DNA of 64,000 nt. Source: Thiospirillum jenense. Its GTDB lineage: Bacteria; Pseudomonadota; Gammaproteobacteria; Chromatiales; Chromatiaceae. A program made the position numbers and the translations under genes. This document shows positions 46,464-56,251 of the stretch, piece by piece (the first letter of the stretch is position 1; the number at the start of each line of letters is the position of its first letter). The stretch covers positions 1-64,000 of the forward strand of contig NZ_JABVCQ010000014.1 in assembly GCF_014145225.1 (NCBI RefSeq), read 5' to 3'. The notes below the pieces were generated by a model, which was given only the letters and a program-made list of their open reading frames with translations, was not told where the DNA came from and searched no databases.

Positions 46464-47285
46464 TTACTCCGTAAGACGCTGCTGAATAGATAAACCGAAT
46501 GATAATTTTGCCATTCGTTCACCACGCACAGCAGCAGGCGCCGGCGGCACTTGATGCGGTGCTTGATTCGGTTGTAACCAACGCACCGCGATCCCGTTGC
46601 TGTAGCGCAAATCCAACCGCGCCGCTTGACCGACGGCACTCAGGCGCGGATACGCCGCCAGCAGGCGTTCAAAGCGCAGCGCGACCTCTTCTGTTCCCAA
46701 ACACACTTCCAATTGATTGGTGAAAAAGAGCCGCCAATCGCCGCGCCGGTCACGTTGCAGGCGTTCCAGCGTTAAACCCAGCGGGGTCAGGCGCGGTTGC
46801 CAAGTCAAATATTGTTGCACCAATTGACCGGCGTCCTGCGCATCGGCACCAATTAACTGCGGCAAACCACTCGGCATTTCGCCCCCTTCAAACCGAAACA
46901 CTGCGCCATCGAGCGTGACCAGTTGATCTTCGCCCCACCGCGCCAGCGGTTGCCGTTCGCGCACTTGCAACTCCAGCCGATCCGGCCAGCGCCGCCGCAC
47001 CGTCGCCTCCGCCACCCACGACAGCGCCTGAATTTCGCGCTGCAAGCGGGTTAAATCTTGCGTCAAAATACCCCCGCGCATTTGTGATGCGATGGTCGCT
47101 TGTAACGCGGTGCGCGACAGCGCGTGCAACTCACCGGCAATCGTGACGACGCGGATCGGCAGTAGGCGCGGCTCCCAGGCAATCGCAATCCACACGGCGG
47201 CAATCACACTCAACACGGCAAAGGTCGCCAGCAGCGGGCGGGCGGTGGCGTGATTGGCAGGTGGGTGGCGGTAATGCGTAGCCAT
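46464..47285 (-). CDS. ftsQ: FtsQ, bitopic divisome protein
   Basis: A 273-residue protein: short cytoplasmic N-terminus, one membrane helix (LLATFAVLSVIAAVWIAIAW), a POTRA domain beginning VVTIAGELHALSRTAL, and the beta domain (RWPDRLELQVRERQPLARW) that contacts FtsL/FtsB. The Pro-rich end (APHQVPPAPAAV) and the last residues vary in this family. Position between ddl and ftsA is standard. Confidence 0.95.
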   Translation of the reverse strand: MATHYRHPPANHATARPLLATFAVLSVIAAVWIAIAWEPRLLPIRVVTIAGELHALSRTALQATIASQMRGGILTQDLTRLQREIQALSWVAEATVRRRWPDRLELQVRERQPLARWGEDQLVTLDGAVFRFEGGEMPSGLPQLIGADAQDAGQLVQQYLTWQPRLTPLGLTLERLQRDRRGDWRLFFTNQLEVCLGTEEVALRFERLLAAYPRLSAVGQAARLDLRYSNGIAVRWLQPNQAPHQVPPAPAAVRGERMAKLSFGLSIQQRLTE

Positions 47286-47324
47286 AGCAGCGGTGCCGGG
47301 TGGTTAGGTGATTCGGAGTAACGC

Positions 47325-48254
47325 TCAGGTGGTTGGCTGACTGGTGGTCAAGATGGCGGCCACCAATTCCTCGAAACTCAGTCCGTGAACCCGCGCCGCC
47401 ATTGGCACGAGACTGTGATCGGTCATGCCCGGCACCGTGTTGATTTCCAACAAGGTCGCCTGTCCTGCCGCATCGAGCATCACGTCCACCCGTCCCCAAC
47501 CGCTGGCGCCGAGCAGGTGAAATGCCCGCAGACACAGCGCCTGAATCTCGCGTTCCACTGCCGCCGTCAACCCACACGGGCAATGGTAGCGCGTGGTGGT
47601 GGCGTGATATTTGGCGTCGTAATCGTAAAAAACGTGGTCGGTTTCCAGTCGAATCAACGGCAGCGCCTGTTCACCGAGAATGGCGCAGGTGTATTCCGGC
47701 CCCGGCAACCAGCGTTCGGCAATCACCTCGGCATCGTACTGCGCCGCTGCCTGCCACGCGGCGGTCAATTCTGCAACCGTTTCCGCCCGCGCCATGCCGA
47801 TACTCGACCCCTCCCGCGCTGGTTTAATCATCAGCGGAAAACCCAGCGCGGCCGCGGCGGTCAAATCGGCTTCGCCGCGCAACGTGACAAATCCCGCCGT
47901 CGGCAATCCTACGCCTTGCCAAATCAACTTGCTGCGGACTTTATCCATCCCGAGCGCCGATCCCAACACGCCCGCGCCAGTGTAGGGAATGCCCAACTGT
48001 TCCAACATCCCCTGCATCACGCCATCTTCGCCGCCGCGGCCGTGTAACACGATAAATGCGCGGTCGAACTGGCCGGTCTGCAATTGGGCAAAAAAATCCG
48101 CGTCCGCCGGGTCGAGCGCGTGGGCGTCCACCGCCAACGTCTGCAATGCCGTCAGCACCGCCTGTCCGCTCTTGAGTGAAATGGCACGTTCCGCCGAGCG
48201 CCCGCCAAATAACACCGCGACCTTGCCGACGGCGTGGGGATCAAAATTCATCAT
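47325..48254 (-). CDS. ddl: D-alanine--D-alanine ligase
   Basis: A 309-residue ATP-grasp enzyme making the D-Ala-D-Ala dipeptide for MurF. Motifs: VAVLFGGRSAERAISLKSG, FIVLHGRGGEDG, MIKPAREGSSIGM (ATP grasp), and the Mg site VMLDAAGQATLLEINTVPGM. DdlB-type. The first bases overlap the murB stop by 14. Confidence 0.97.
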   Translation of the reverse strand: MMNFDPHAVGKVAVLFGGRSAERAISLKSGQAVLTALQTLAVDAHALDPADADFFAQLQTGQFDRAFIVLHGRGGEDGVMQGMLEQLGIPYTGAGVLGSALGMDKVRSKLIWQGVGLPTAGFVTLRGEADLTAAAALGFPLMIKPAREGSSIGMARAETVAELTAAWQAAAQYDAEVIAERWLPGPEYTCAILGEQALPLIRLETDHVFYDYDAKYHATTTRYHCPCGLTAAVEREIQALCLRAFHLLGASGWGRVDVMLDAAGQATLLEINTVPGMTDHSLVPMAARVHGLSFEELVAAILTTSQPTT

Positions 48255-49170
48255 GGTGACAAGCCCCTATGACATGAACTTCAAGTTGCAACAAAACGTG
48301 ATACTGCTCTGCAACTTTGCGCTGTATCTGTTGGATTAGCTGAATAATATCAGAAGCAGAAGCCTGTCCGTAGTGAATAATAAAATTAGCGTGTTGCGTT
48401 GAGACCTGCGCCTCGCCGCAGCGCAGTCCTTTCAACCCGGCCGCCTCGATTAACCGCCCGGCGTAGTCGCCCGGCGGATTGCGGAACACGGAGCCGGCAC
48501 TGGGCAAGCCGGTAGGTTGGCTGGCGCGGCGGCGGGCGAGTAATTCTTTGATGCGGGTGGTGAGTACGGCGGGATCAGCGGCGATCAGCGCGAATTCGGC
48601 CGCTAAAAACCACTCGGTGCCGCCGTTGTCTGCGCACAATTCGACGTGCCGGTAGCCAACGCGGTAGTCGCTGCGATCCCGTTCGCGCACCACGCCAGCG
48701 CGATCTACCGTCCACACCCGCCGCAGGTGTTGCCACGTTTCCTGCCCCCACGCGCCGGCGTTGAGTGCCAGTGCGCCGCCGACGGTGCCGGGGATGCCGG
48801 CTAAAAATTCCAATCCCGACCAGCCCGCGCCAGCGGTGGTGCGTGCCAATTTTGACCCGGTGACGCCCGCTTCGACCGTGACCACGCCGCTGGTGGTATC
48901 GAGTATCAATTCGGTCAAGCTGCCCGGGGTGTAGATCACGGTGCCGGCAAAACCCGCGTCGGCAATCAAGACGTTGCTGCCCAAACCGAGCCACACCAGC
49001 GGCTGGTCGGGCGCTTGACTGCGTAAAAATCCAATTAAATCAACGCGGTCAGCGGGGCGATAAAACCAGTCGGCGGGGCCACCGACCCGCCAGGTGGTGT
49101 GGTGCGCCAGGCGGTGGCGACGGCGTAACCGGCCGCGTAACAGTGTGACGGGGACGGATGCGCAGGTCAC
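48241..49170 (-). CDS. murB: UDP-N-acetylenolpyruvoylglucosamine reductase
   Basis: A 309-residue FAD enzyme that reduces the enolpyruvyl group to give UDP-MurNAc. FAD-binding TTWRVGGPADWFYRP, LGLGSNVLIAD and GLEFLAGIPGTVGGAL; catalytic Ser in SAGSVFRNPPG and Glu in CGEAQVSTQHANFI, type I pattern without the extra Tyr loop of E. coli MurB. Overlaps the murC stop by four bases. High GC compared with ftsW. Confidence 0.97.
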   Translation of the reverse strand: MTCASVPVTLLRGRLRRRHRLAHHTTWRVGGPADWFYRPADRVDLIGFLRSQAPDQPLVWLGLGSNVLIADAGFAGTVIYTPGSLTELILDTTSGVVTVEAGVTGSKLARTTAGAGWSGLEFLAGIPGTVGGALALNAGAWGQETWQHLRRVWTVDRAGVVRERDRSDYRVGYRHVELCADNGGTEWFLAAEFALIAADPAVLTTRIKELLARRRASQPTGLPSAGSVFRNPPGDYAGRLIEAAGLKGLRCGEAQVSTQHANFIIHYGQASASDIIQLIQQIQRKVAEQYHVLLQLEVHVIGACHHDEF

Positions 49171-50612
49171 AGCGGCGGCGTCCCGGGATCGGTGAGCAAT
49201 TCGGGCAACTGCGCCGCGAGTGCGCCGATGTCACCTGCGCCGAGCGTCAGCACCACGTCGTCAGGTTCGAGTAACCGCTGCAACATGGCGGGGATTTCCG
49301 CCAAATCGGGTTCAAAAATCGGCTCAACTTGCCCGCGTGATCGAATGGCGCGGCTTAGGCTGCGGCCGTCCGCGCCAGCCAGTGGTGTTTCACCGGCGGC
49401 GTACACTTCGGTCAAGATCAGGCGGTCAACGGCGGCTAATACGGCGACAAAATCGTCGAACAGTTCTTGGGTGCGCGAGTAGCGGTGCGGTTGAAAAATC
49501 ACCACCAGTCGTTGTCCCGGCCACGCAGCGCGGGCGGCGGCGAGCGTGGCGGCGAGTTCTCGCGGGTGATGACCGTAGTCGTCAACCAGTGTGATCGCGC
49601 AGCCGGCGGCGGTGGTCAGGTTGCGGGCGACAAAGCGCCGGCCGATGCCTTGAAATTGACTGAGCGCCAGTTGCATCGCGGCGATGCCCAGCTCGTGTTC
49701 CAGCCCGACGGCGATGGCGGCGAGCGCGTTTAACACGTTATGCTGTCCGGGCAAGTTGAGCGTCATTTCAACTGAGTCGTCTAAGTCGCGGCCACTCAAG
49801 TCAAAATGGGTTTGCAGCCCAACTTGGCGGATGTTGCTGGCGCGTAAATCTACCTCGTCGGCGGTGATGCCGTAGGTGCGCACCGGGCGGGCGAGTTGCG
49901 GCAAAATGCGTTGAATTTCAACATCATCGGCGCAGAGGACGGCTAATCCATAAAACGGCAGGTGGTGTAAAAATTCGACAAAAGTATCGCGTAACCGATT
50001 GAAATCGTTGCCGTAAGTCGAAAGGTGGTCGGCGTCAATGTTGGTGACGACGGCGATGGTCGGTTGTAAAAATAAAAATGAGGCGTCGCTTTCATCCGCT
50101 TCGGCAATTAAATATTTGCCGGTGCCGAGGCGGGCGTGAGTACCGGCGCTATTTAATTTTCCGCCAATGACGAAGGTCGGATCACGCCCGGCCGCGGCAA
50201 ATAAACTGGCTAATAAACTGGTGGTGGTGGTTTTGCCGTGTGTCCCGGCAACCGCGATGCCGTAATAAAAACGCATCAATTCAGCGAGCATTTCGGCGCG
50301 GCGCACAATGGGTAAACGGGCGGCGCGGGCGGCAATTAACTCGGGATTATCAGGATCAATGGCGCTGGAAATCACAACGGCGTCAGCGCCGGTAATGGCG
50401 GCGGCCGCGTGACCGAGGTGGATTTTTACGCCAAGTTGACCGAGCCGCCGCGTGGTGTCGCTGGCGCGGCGGTCGCTGCCCTGGACGTGATAGCCGAGCG
50501 TGAGTAGCAGTTCGGCAATGCCGCTCATGCCGGCGCCGCCAATGCCGATGAAGTGCAGGCAGCGGATGCGGCCCATCGTGTGGGCGGTGTGGTGATTGGT
50601 GTGATGTGGCAT
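49167..50612 (-). CDS. murC: UDP-N-acetylmuramate--L-alanine ligase
   Basis: About 481 residues. ATG 50612 (MPHHTNHHTAHTMGRI) or ATG 50576 (MGRIRCLHFIGIGGAGMSG) are real candidates; a longer open frame to 50789 only exists because a repeat element upstream happens to be open. It adds L-Ala to UDP-MurNAc. Rossmann start FIGIGGAGMSGIAELLL, ATP P-loop VAGTHGKTTTTSLL, NIDADHLSTYG and DDYGHHPRELAATL. Composition rises in GC toward the 3' end. Confidence 0.97.
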   Translation of the reverse strand: MPHHTNHHTAHTMGRIRCLHFIGIGGAGMSGIAELLLTLGYHVQGSDRRASDTTRRLGQLGVKIHLGHAAAAITGADAVVISSAIDPDNPELIAARAARLPIVRRAEMLAELMRFYYGIAVAGTHGKTTTTSLLASLFAAAGRDPTFVIGGKLNSAGTHARLGTGKYLIAEADESDASFLFLQPTIAVVTNIDADHLSTYGNDFNRLRDTFVEFLHHLPFYGLAVLCADDVEIQRILPQLARPVRTYGITADEVDLRASNIRQVGLQTHFDLSGRDLDDSVEMTLNLPGQHNVLNALAAIAVGLEHELGIAAMQLALSQFQGIGRRFVARNLTTAAGCAITLVDDYGHHPRELAATLAAARAAWPGQRLVVIFQPHRYSRTQELFDDFVAVLAAVDRLILTEVYAAGETPLAGADGRSLSRAIRSRGQVEPIFEPDLAEIPAMLQRLLEPDDVVLTLGAGDIGALAAQLPELLTDPGTPPL

Positions 50613-50652
50613 GTGGATCGTGTTGAATTCTAAAGTGATTTTGTTGTGGGAA

Positions 50653-50742
50653 AATCCCCCCGCTCGCGGTAGCGAGCGACCCCCTTTTGCAAAGGGGGTG
50701 ATCTTTACCCCCCTTTGCAAAAGGGGGGCAGGGGGGATTTCT
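50653..50742. repeat. Two copies of the CCCCCTTTGCAAAGGGGG element between murC and murG
   Basis: AAATCCCCCCGCTCGCGGTA through CCCCCTTTTGCAAAGGGGG, then a second CCCCCCTTTGCAAAAGGGGGG and GCAGGGGGGATTTC fill the murC-murG gap. Both can fold on either strand. The same family is at 34827 and 54484. Confidence 0.8.
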
Positions 50743-51828
50743 TTAATTCGCCAGCGCCTGACAACTCGCGGCAATGCGCAGCGCGGCATCAGGACAGGCC
50801 AACTGCCGCGCTGCCGTCGCCATTTCCAACCGCTTGCACGGATCGGTCAACAACGCCGCCAATCGTGCCGCCAACGTCTGCGGCGCCAACGCCCGCTCCT
50901 GCACACAATACGCCGCGCCAACCTCGGTCAACACCGCCGCGTTACTGGTTTGGTGATCGTCCACCGCGTGCGGAAATGGAATCAAAATCGCCGGCAATCC
51001 CACCGCCGCCAGTTCGGAAATCGTCAACGCCCCCGCCCGGCAAATCACCACATCCGCCCAGTCATACGCCTCCGCCATGTCATCAATAAACGGCACCAAC
51101 CGCGCCGTGACCCCCGCCTGGGCATACGCCGCCCGCGCCGCGTCAAAGGTCAACTCACCCGTTTGATGCCACACCTGCGGGCGGATCAACTCGGGCAACT
51201 CGGTCAACATGCGCGGAATGTGCGTATTCAGCGCCAACGCCCCGCGTGATCCACCCAACACCAGCAATCGCACCGCCGCATTGGTTGCCAACCGCTCGGC
51301 CCAACGACCCGCCGGCGGTAGCAGCGCCGTCAAACTCGCCCGCACCGGATTGCCCACCGTGATTGCGCCGCGTTTGGCGGGAAAACTGTCCGCAAATGCT
51401 TGAAACACTTGCGTTGCCCACGGCGCCAGCCAGCGGTTGGTCAAGCCGGGAATGCGATTTTGCTCGTGAATCACCAGCGGCCGCCCCTGCAATCGCGCCA
51501 CAACGCCGCCCGGTCCCGCGACAAATCCGCCCATCCCAAGTACCACCGCCGGATCACGGCGGTTGAGAATCTGCGCCGCCTCGTGCAGCGCCTGCGTCAA
51601 GCGTAGCGGAGCGCGTAACACTGTTTTAACGCCCTTGCCGCGCAGCCCTTCAATTGTCAACCACTCGATCTCCAACCCGTGCGCTGGCACGAGTCGTGCT
51701 TCCAATCCAGCGCGAGTGCCGATCCAAAATGGCTCAAGTCCAAGCTGGCGCAATTGTTCAGCCACCGCCAACGCGGGAAACACATGCCCGCCCGTCCCGC
51801 CCGCCATGATTGCTATGCGTGCGCCCAT
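50743..51828 (-). CDS. murG: MurG, lipid II-forming GlcNAc transferase
   Basis: A 361-residue GT28 enzyme at the inner face of the membrane that adds GlcNAc to lipid I. G loops AIMAGGTGGHVFPALAVAE and LLVLGGSRGALALN, the membrane-contact patch, and donor site VICRAGALTISELAAVGLPA are present. The start overlaps ftsW by 16 bases. Confidence 0.97.
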   Translation of the reverse strand: MGARIAIMAGGTGGHVFPALAVAEQLRQLGLEPFWIGTRAGLEARLVPAHGLEIEWLTIEGLRGKGVKTVLRAPLRLTQALHEAAQILNRRDPAVVLGMGGFVAGPGGVVARLQGRPLVIHEQNRIPGLTNRWLAPWATQVFQAFADSFPAKRGAITVGNPVRASLTALLPPAGRWAERLATNAAVRLLVLGGSRGALALNTHIPRMLTELPELIRPQVWHQTGELTFDAARAAYAQAGVTARLVPFIDDMAEAYDWADVVICRAGALTISELAAVGLPAILIPFPHAVDDHQTSNAAVLTEVGAAYCVQERALAPQTLAARLAALLTDPCKRLEMATAARQLACPDAALRIAASCQALAN

Positions 51829-52988
51829 CGCCGCCCTCCCGCCGCCGCCGTTGATACAGGTGTTTTGCGCCGTAATTCACTATCAATGCGCAATAACACC
51901 GCCGCCGCCATGGTAGCAACAATCACCGCATTACTGCCGTAACTCATAAACGGTAATGTAATCCCTTTCGTCGGTAATAAACCGGTATTCACCCCGGCAT
52001 TAACAAACGCCTGCAATCCAAGCCATAAACCAATGCCGTGCGCGGTATAGGATGCAAATAACTCATTCGCCGCTTTTGCCCGCGTTCCAATTGCCCACGC
52101 CCGCCATACAATAAACCCAAATCCGCCAATCACCGCCGCAATGCCGAGTAAACCGCATTCCTCGCCAATTACCGCGAGTAAAAAATCGGTGTGCGCTTCG
52201 GGTAAAAAATACTGCTTTTGAATGCCATTGCCTAATCCCACGCCGAGCCATTCACCGCGCCCAAATGCAATTAACGCCTGGCTTAATTGATAACCGGTGT
52301 TGAATGGATCGGCAAATGGCTGCATGAATGATGTCACGCGCACGAGGCGGTACGGTTCCACTAATACCAGCACGACTAATGCCGATAACACTAAGCCAAA
52401 CAGAATGACAAAGTGAATTAACGGCACTCCGCCGAGGAATAATAAACCTAACACGGTGGCAATTAACACGGCCGCGGTGCCGAAGTCGGGTTGAATAACA
52501 ATCAGCGCCGCCGCCACGCCGATAAATAACATTGGGCGAATAAAACCGGTGACGGTGGTGATGACATCTACTTGGCGGCGCACCAAATAACTGGAGACAT
52601 AAATCACGGCAAATAACTTCATTAACTCGGAGGTTTGGACATTTAATACCCCCAGTCGAATCCAGCGCGTAGCGCCGTTGACGGTCGTGCCAACGCCGGG
52701 AATTAACACTAGAATTAACAAACTAATGCCGAATAAAAATAACCAGGTGCCGTATTCCGCCCAGCGATTGAGTGGGATCAAATAGCACACCCACGCCGCG
52801 CCAAATGCTAATGTTAAAGCGAATAGATGACGCCACACATAATGAAACGGATTATTTAATGGCGGGCGGGCGCCAATGGGCATGGACGCGGACGACACCA
52901 TAATAAAACCGAATCCTAATAAAAATAGCACGGTAAATAATAATGGATAGTCCAGCGGCGGCGCCATGCTATCGGAATATTTGCTCAT
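51813..52988 (-). CDS. ftsW: FtsW, septal SEDS peptidoglycan polymerase
   Basis: A 391-residue polytopic protein with ~10 helices. SEDS signature GVGLGNGIQKQYFLPEAHTD is intact, followed by FLLAVIGEECGL; the catalytic Asp region lies in the large loop. It polymerises lipid II with FtsI (PBP3). Low GC with TTA-rich codon use compared with murB and murC. Confidence 0.97.
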   Translation of the reverse strand: MSKYSDSMAPPLDYPLLFTVLFLLGFGFIMVSSASMPIGARPPLNNPFHYVWRHLFALTLAFGAAWVCYLIPLNRWAEYGTWLFLFGISLLILVLIPGVGTTVNGATRWIRLGVLNVQTSELMKLFAVIYVSSYLVRRQVDVITTVTGFIRPMLFIGVAAALIVIQPDFGTAAVLIATVLGLLFLGGVPLIHFVILFGLVLSALVVLVLVEPYRLVRVTSFMQPFADPFNTGYQLSQALIAFGRGEWLGVGLGNGIQKQYFLPEAHTDFLLAVIGEECGLLGIAAVIGGFGFIVWRAWAIGTRAKAANELFASYTAHGIGLWLGLQAFVNAGVNTGLLPTKGITLPFMSYGSNAVIVATMAAAVLLRIDSELRRKTPVSTAAAGGRRWAHA

Positions 52989-53058
52989 AGTTGACTATCC
53001 TCACCTCATTAGATTGAACGAAATTGGATTGGACGAATATAAATTGGGTTAATGCCGT

Positions 53059-54426
53059 TCAATACGCTGCACTGAATCGCTGGACAAGATCACGAAACAC
53101 CTCGCCTCGGTGTTGATAATTGCGAAATTGATCGAAACTCGCGCAGGCGGGCGATAATAAAACACAATCGCCAGCGCAGGCGAGTTCAGCGGCTAATTGA
53201 ATCGCCGGTTCTAATTCACCCGCTGAATACACCGGCACCACGTCATTTAAGGTTTGTTGAATCATCGGCGCGTCGCGGCCAATTAACACCACCGCTCGAA
53301 CATAATCCCGACACGCGGTAATCAAGGGCGTGAAATCCGCACCCTTGCCATCGCCGCCGGCAATTAAAATCGCCCGCGCTGCTGCCGTGTTATCAATTAA
53401 ACCCGCTAATGCGGCGACGGTGGCGCCGGGGTTGGTGCCTTTAGAATCATTAATAAAACGGACGCCGTTGTATTCCGCAACTAATTCGCAGCGGTGCGGC
53501 AGTCCACTAAACGTTGTTAATGCAATCGCAATAGCGGACGGTGATAATCCAAGTGCGCTGGCCATTGCGGCTGCCGCCAGTGCATTTGCCACATTATGCC
53601 GCCCAGCAATGCGCAATTGATTCACCGGCATTAATAATTCGCCATTGCCAATTAACCATTGCTGCCCATTGTCAATTGTAATCACGCCCCAATCATGTTT
53701 ATTCGGCGGCGGATTCAATCCAAAACTGCGCTGTTCATTCACGGTTTTAGCCAGCGCGGCGGCGGCCGGATCATCACGGTTAATAATTGCAATGTGCGCG
53801 TGATTAAAAACGCGCTGTTTAGCGGCAATATACGCGGCAAAATCGGCGTGGCGATCCTGATGGTCGGGCGACAGATTGAGGACGGTGGCGACTTGCGGCT
53901 GGAGCGACGCGGTGGTTTCGAGTTGAAAGCTCGATAATTCAAGCACATACAACTCGACAGTCGGATCAAGTAACGCCACCGCGGCCGTGCCAAGATTGCC
54001 GCCGACCGCCACGCGCCGCCCGCCGTGTTTCGCCATTTCGCCCAATAAAGTCGTGACGGTGCTTTTGCCATTCGAGCCGGTGATCGCGGCAATTGGCGCT
54101 TGGGCGCGCTGGGCAAACAGCTCGATGTCGCCAATCACGGGAATTCCGCGCTGTTTGGCGGCGATTATTAGCGGTTCTGCGGGGGAAACGCCGGGACTTA
54201 GGACGATTTGCTCGGCGGCAGCGAAGCAATTGGCGTCAAATGCGCCCAAATGGACGGGAATATCGGGCAATTCGCGGCATAAATCGGCTAAAACGGGCGG
54301 ATTTGGGCGGCTGTCGGTGACGGTGACGCGCACGCCGTGTTGGTGCAAATAGCGGGCGCAGGCGAATCCGGTAATGCCCAGCCCGACAATTAACACCGGG
54401 CGCGTCAGGTTAATGAAATGATTCAT
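53059..54426 (-). CDS. murD: UDP-N-acetylmuramoylalanine--D-glutamate ligase
   Basis: A 455-residue Mur ligase. N-terminal Rossmann fold PVLIVGLGITGFACARYL, P-loop ITGSNGKSTVTTLLGEMA, central NLSPDHQDRH and the C-terminal ligand site FINDSKGTNPGATVAAL. It adds D-Glu. Upstream, where mraY should follow closely, 733 bp of foreign DNA intervene. Confidence 0.97.
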   Translation of the reverse strand: MNHFINLTRPVLIVGLGITGFACARYLHQHGVRVTVTDSRPNPPVLADLCRELPDIPVHLGAFDANCFAAAEQIVLSPGVSPAEPLIIAAKQRGIPVIGDIELFAQRAQAPIAAITGSNGKSTVTTLLGEMAKHGGRRVAVGGNLGTAAVALLDPTVELYVLELSSFQLETTASLQPQVATVLNLSPDHQDRHADFAAYIAAKQRVFNHAHIAIINRDDPAAAALAKTVNEQRSFGLNPPPNKHDWGVITIDNGQQWLIGNGELLMPVNQLRIAGRHNVANALAAAAMASALGLSPSAIAIALTTFSGLPHRCELVAEYNGVRFINDSKGTNPGATVAALAGLIDNTAAARAILIAGGDGKGADFTPLITACRDYVRAVVLIGRDAPMIQQTLNDVVPVYSAGELEPAIQLAAELACAGDCVLLSPACASFDQFRNYQHRGEVFRDLVQRFSAAY

Positions 54427-54483
54427 TGCTTCACTCGGCTATTTTTATTTCAATTTCTTTACAGGTTCATTGCTTTTCTATTC

Positions 54484-54545
54484 CACACCCTTTGCAAAAG
54501 GTGATTTCTTTACCCTCTTTTGCAAAAGGGGGGCAGGGGGATTTC
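54484..54545. repeat. CCCTTTGCAAAAGG repeat pair upstream of murD
   Basis: ACCCTTTGCAAAAGGTGATT and CCTCTTTTGCAAAAGGGGGG plus GCAGGGGGATTTC form two partly decayed copies of the element found at 34827 and 50653. They mark one edge of the insertion between murD and mraY. Confidence 0.75.
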
Positions 54546-54580
54546 TTCTTCCAGCGCCACTACGCTAATAAAAAGCAACG

Positions 54581-55042
54581 TTAGATTTGCGCGACATCCA
54601 ACGCATCATCATAGCATTCAATTCCCAGTTTATTCGCCGCTTGGCGGGCGCGCTCACTGATCATCGGTGAAATAACTAATAAACGATTAGCGGTGCGTTG
54701 CTGCTGGCGTTCATAATAGAGCGCCTTGCGTTTAAATGTGTATAGTGCCGCTCGATCTACCGATGATTTTAATTCACAAATCAGCAGCAAACCGTTTTTA
54801 ATAATGATGTCCAATTCAATGTTTTCAGGATAACCGAATACCTCGCCCGTCTCATCATAGCCAGTGTAATTGATGACTTCGACATCAAAATGTCGCTGAA
54901 AAATACCCGTTAAAGCATTGCGAAAACTCCGCTCTGATTGTATTCCCCAGCGCGCACCCATTGCGGTAATGCGGCGATTAGATTTCTCTGACTTCTCATG
55001 CAGCAGTTTGAATTCTGTATTGTCGCGCTTTTGATTAACCAT
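54581..55042 (-). CDS. DUF3782-like PD-(D/E)XK nuclease-fold protein inserted in the dcw cluster
   Basis: A 153-residue protein on the same strand as the mur genes. A short charged N-terminus leads to GIQSERSFRNALTGIF, then the nuclease-fold core: IELDIIIKNGLLLICELKSS, with D78, E90 and K92 in the D-x11-ExK pattern, followed by ALYTFKRKALYYER and the last strand RLLVISPMISERAR. It resembles DUF3782/DUF1626 proteins, common in filamentous sulfur bacteria and cyanobacteria. The N-terminal coiled coil typical of that family is short here. No function in wall synthesis is expected; it likely arrived with the neighbouring repeats. Confidence 0.75.
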   Translation of the reverse strand: MVNQKRDNTEFKLLHEKSEKSNRRITAMGARWGIQSERSFRNALTGIFQRHFDVEVINYTGYDETGEVFGYPENIELDIIIKNGLLLICELKSSVDRAALYTFKRKALYYERQQQRTANRLLVISPMISERARQAANKLGIECYDDALDVAQI

Positions 55043-55159
55043 TGATTTGTCACGACTGAAACTGCGGTTAATTCAATTAACTTTGGTGGGTGTATCGTAT
55101 CCCCTCTCCCGCTGGGAGAGTGACTTTTATTTCAACTGGCAGAGTGACTTTTATTCCCG

Positions 55160-56251
55160 CTAACGAATCTTCAAACTCGCCAACCCAATTAACACCAAGA
55201 CAACGGTGACAATCCAAAAGCGCACAATCACTCGCGGCTCTGGCCAGCCTTTTAATTCGTAATGATGATGCAGTGGCGCCATACGAAAAATGCGTTTACC
55301 GGTTAAACGATAGGACGTGACCTGCAACATGACCGACAGCGTTTCTAATACAAATACGCCGCCCATAATAAATAAAACCAATTCCTGTTTTGCCACGACC
55401 GCCACTGCACCTAATGCCGCACCTAATGCTAATGCGCCGACATCACCCATAAAGACTTGTGCCGGATAAGTATTGAACCATAAAAAGCCTAATCCAGCGC
55501 CCACGAGGGTTGCGCAGAATACGCCAACTTCACCGACATTTTGAATATACGGGATTTTAAGATATTGGGAGATTTCGGCATGACCAGCGGCATACACCAT
55601 AATGCCTAATCCACCGGCCACTAATACGGCGGGTAATACGGCCAATCCGTCTAATCCGTCAGTTAAATTGACTGCATTGCTGGCGCCGACTATGACCAAA
55701 TACGCGAAGAGAATAAACCAGGGGCCGAGTTGAAAGGCGACATCTTTTAAGTACGGCACTAATAATTCGGTTTCACGCGGGGTGACGGCAAAATAATACA
55801 GGTAGCCGGCGACCGCTAACCCGGCGATGGTTTGTAATAGATATTTTTCTTTTGCGAGCAGCCCTTTGGGATCATGTTGAATTAACTTGCGGTAATCATC
55901 AATGAATCCAATCGCACCGAAAGCGACGGTGGCAAATAATACAACCCAGACAAAACGGTTATGTAAATCCGCCCACAGCAGTGTGCTGATGGTCATGGAG
56001 ACAATAATTAACGTGCCGCCCATCGTCGGGGTGCCGGCTTTTGAAAAATGCGATTGCGGGCCATCGCTGCGCACCACTTGACCAATTTTATAGCGGCTTA
56101 AACGCCGAATGAGTGGCCGGCCAATGATGAGTGCAATGCTTAATGCGGTAATAACGCCTAAGATAGCGCGCAAGGTTAAATAATGAAAGACCGCAAAGCC
56201 GGAGTAGTATTGCGCTAACCAATCTGCCAAATACAACAACATGATTACCAA
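55160..56251 (-). CDS. mraY: MraY, phospho-MurNAc-pentapeptide translocase
   Basis: A 363-residue ten-helix membrane enzyme forming lipid I. Signatures: [22 protein letters not shown] (first Asp pair), [24 protein letters not shown] and [20 protein letters not shown]. Overlaps murF by seven bases. Confidence 0.98.
   Translation of the reverse strand: MVIMLLYLADWLAQYYSGFAVFHYLTLRAILGVITALSIALIIGRPLIRRLSRYKIGQVVRSDGPQSHFSKAGTPTMGGTLIIVSMTISTLLWADLHNRFVWVVLFATVAFGAIGFIDDYRKLIQHDPKGLLAKEKYLLQTIAGLAVAGYLYYFAVTPRETELLVPYLKDVAFQLGPWFILFAYLVIVGASNAVNLTDGLDGLAVLPAVLVAGGLGIMVYAAGHAEISQYLKIPYIQNVGEVGVFCATLVGAGLGFLWFNTYPAQVFMGDVGALALGAALGAVAVVAKQELVLFIMGGVFVLETLSVMLQVTSYRLTGKRIFRMAPLHHHYELKGWPEPRVIVRFWIVTVVLVLIGLASLKIR

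Noticed and set aside
46457-46639. Upstream extension of ftsA by 61 codons
   Set aside because: It runs through the ftsQ end and has no FtsA similarity; GGAG precedes ATG 46456.
50613-50789. Upstream extension of murC by 59 codons
   Set aside because: The extra codons come from the C/G repeat and the murG end; family sequence begins at MGRIRCLHF.
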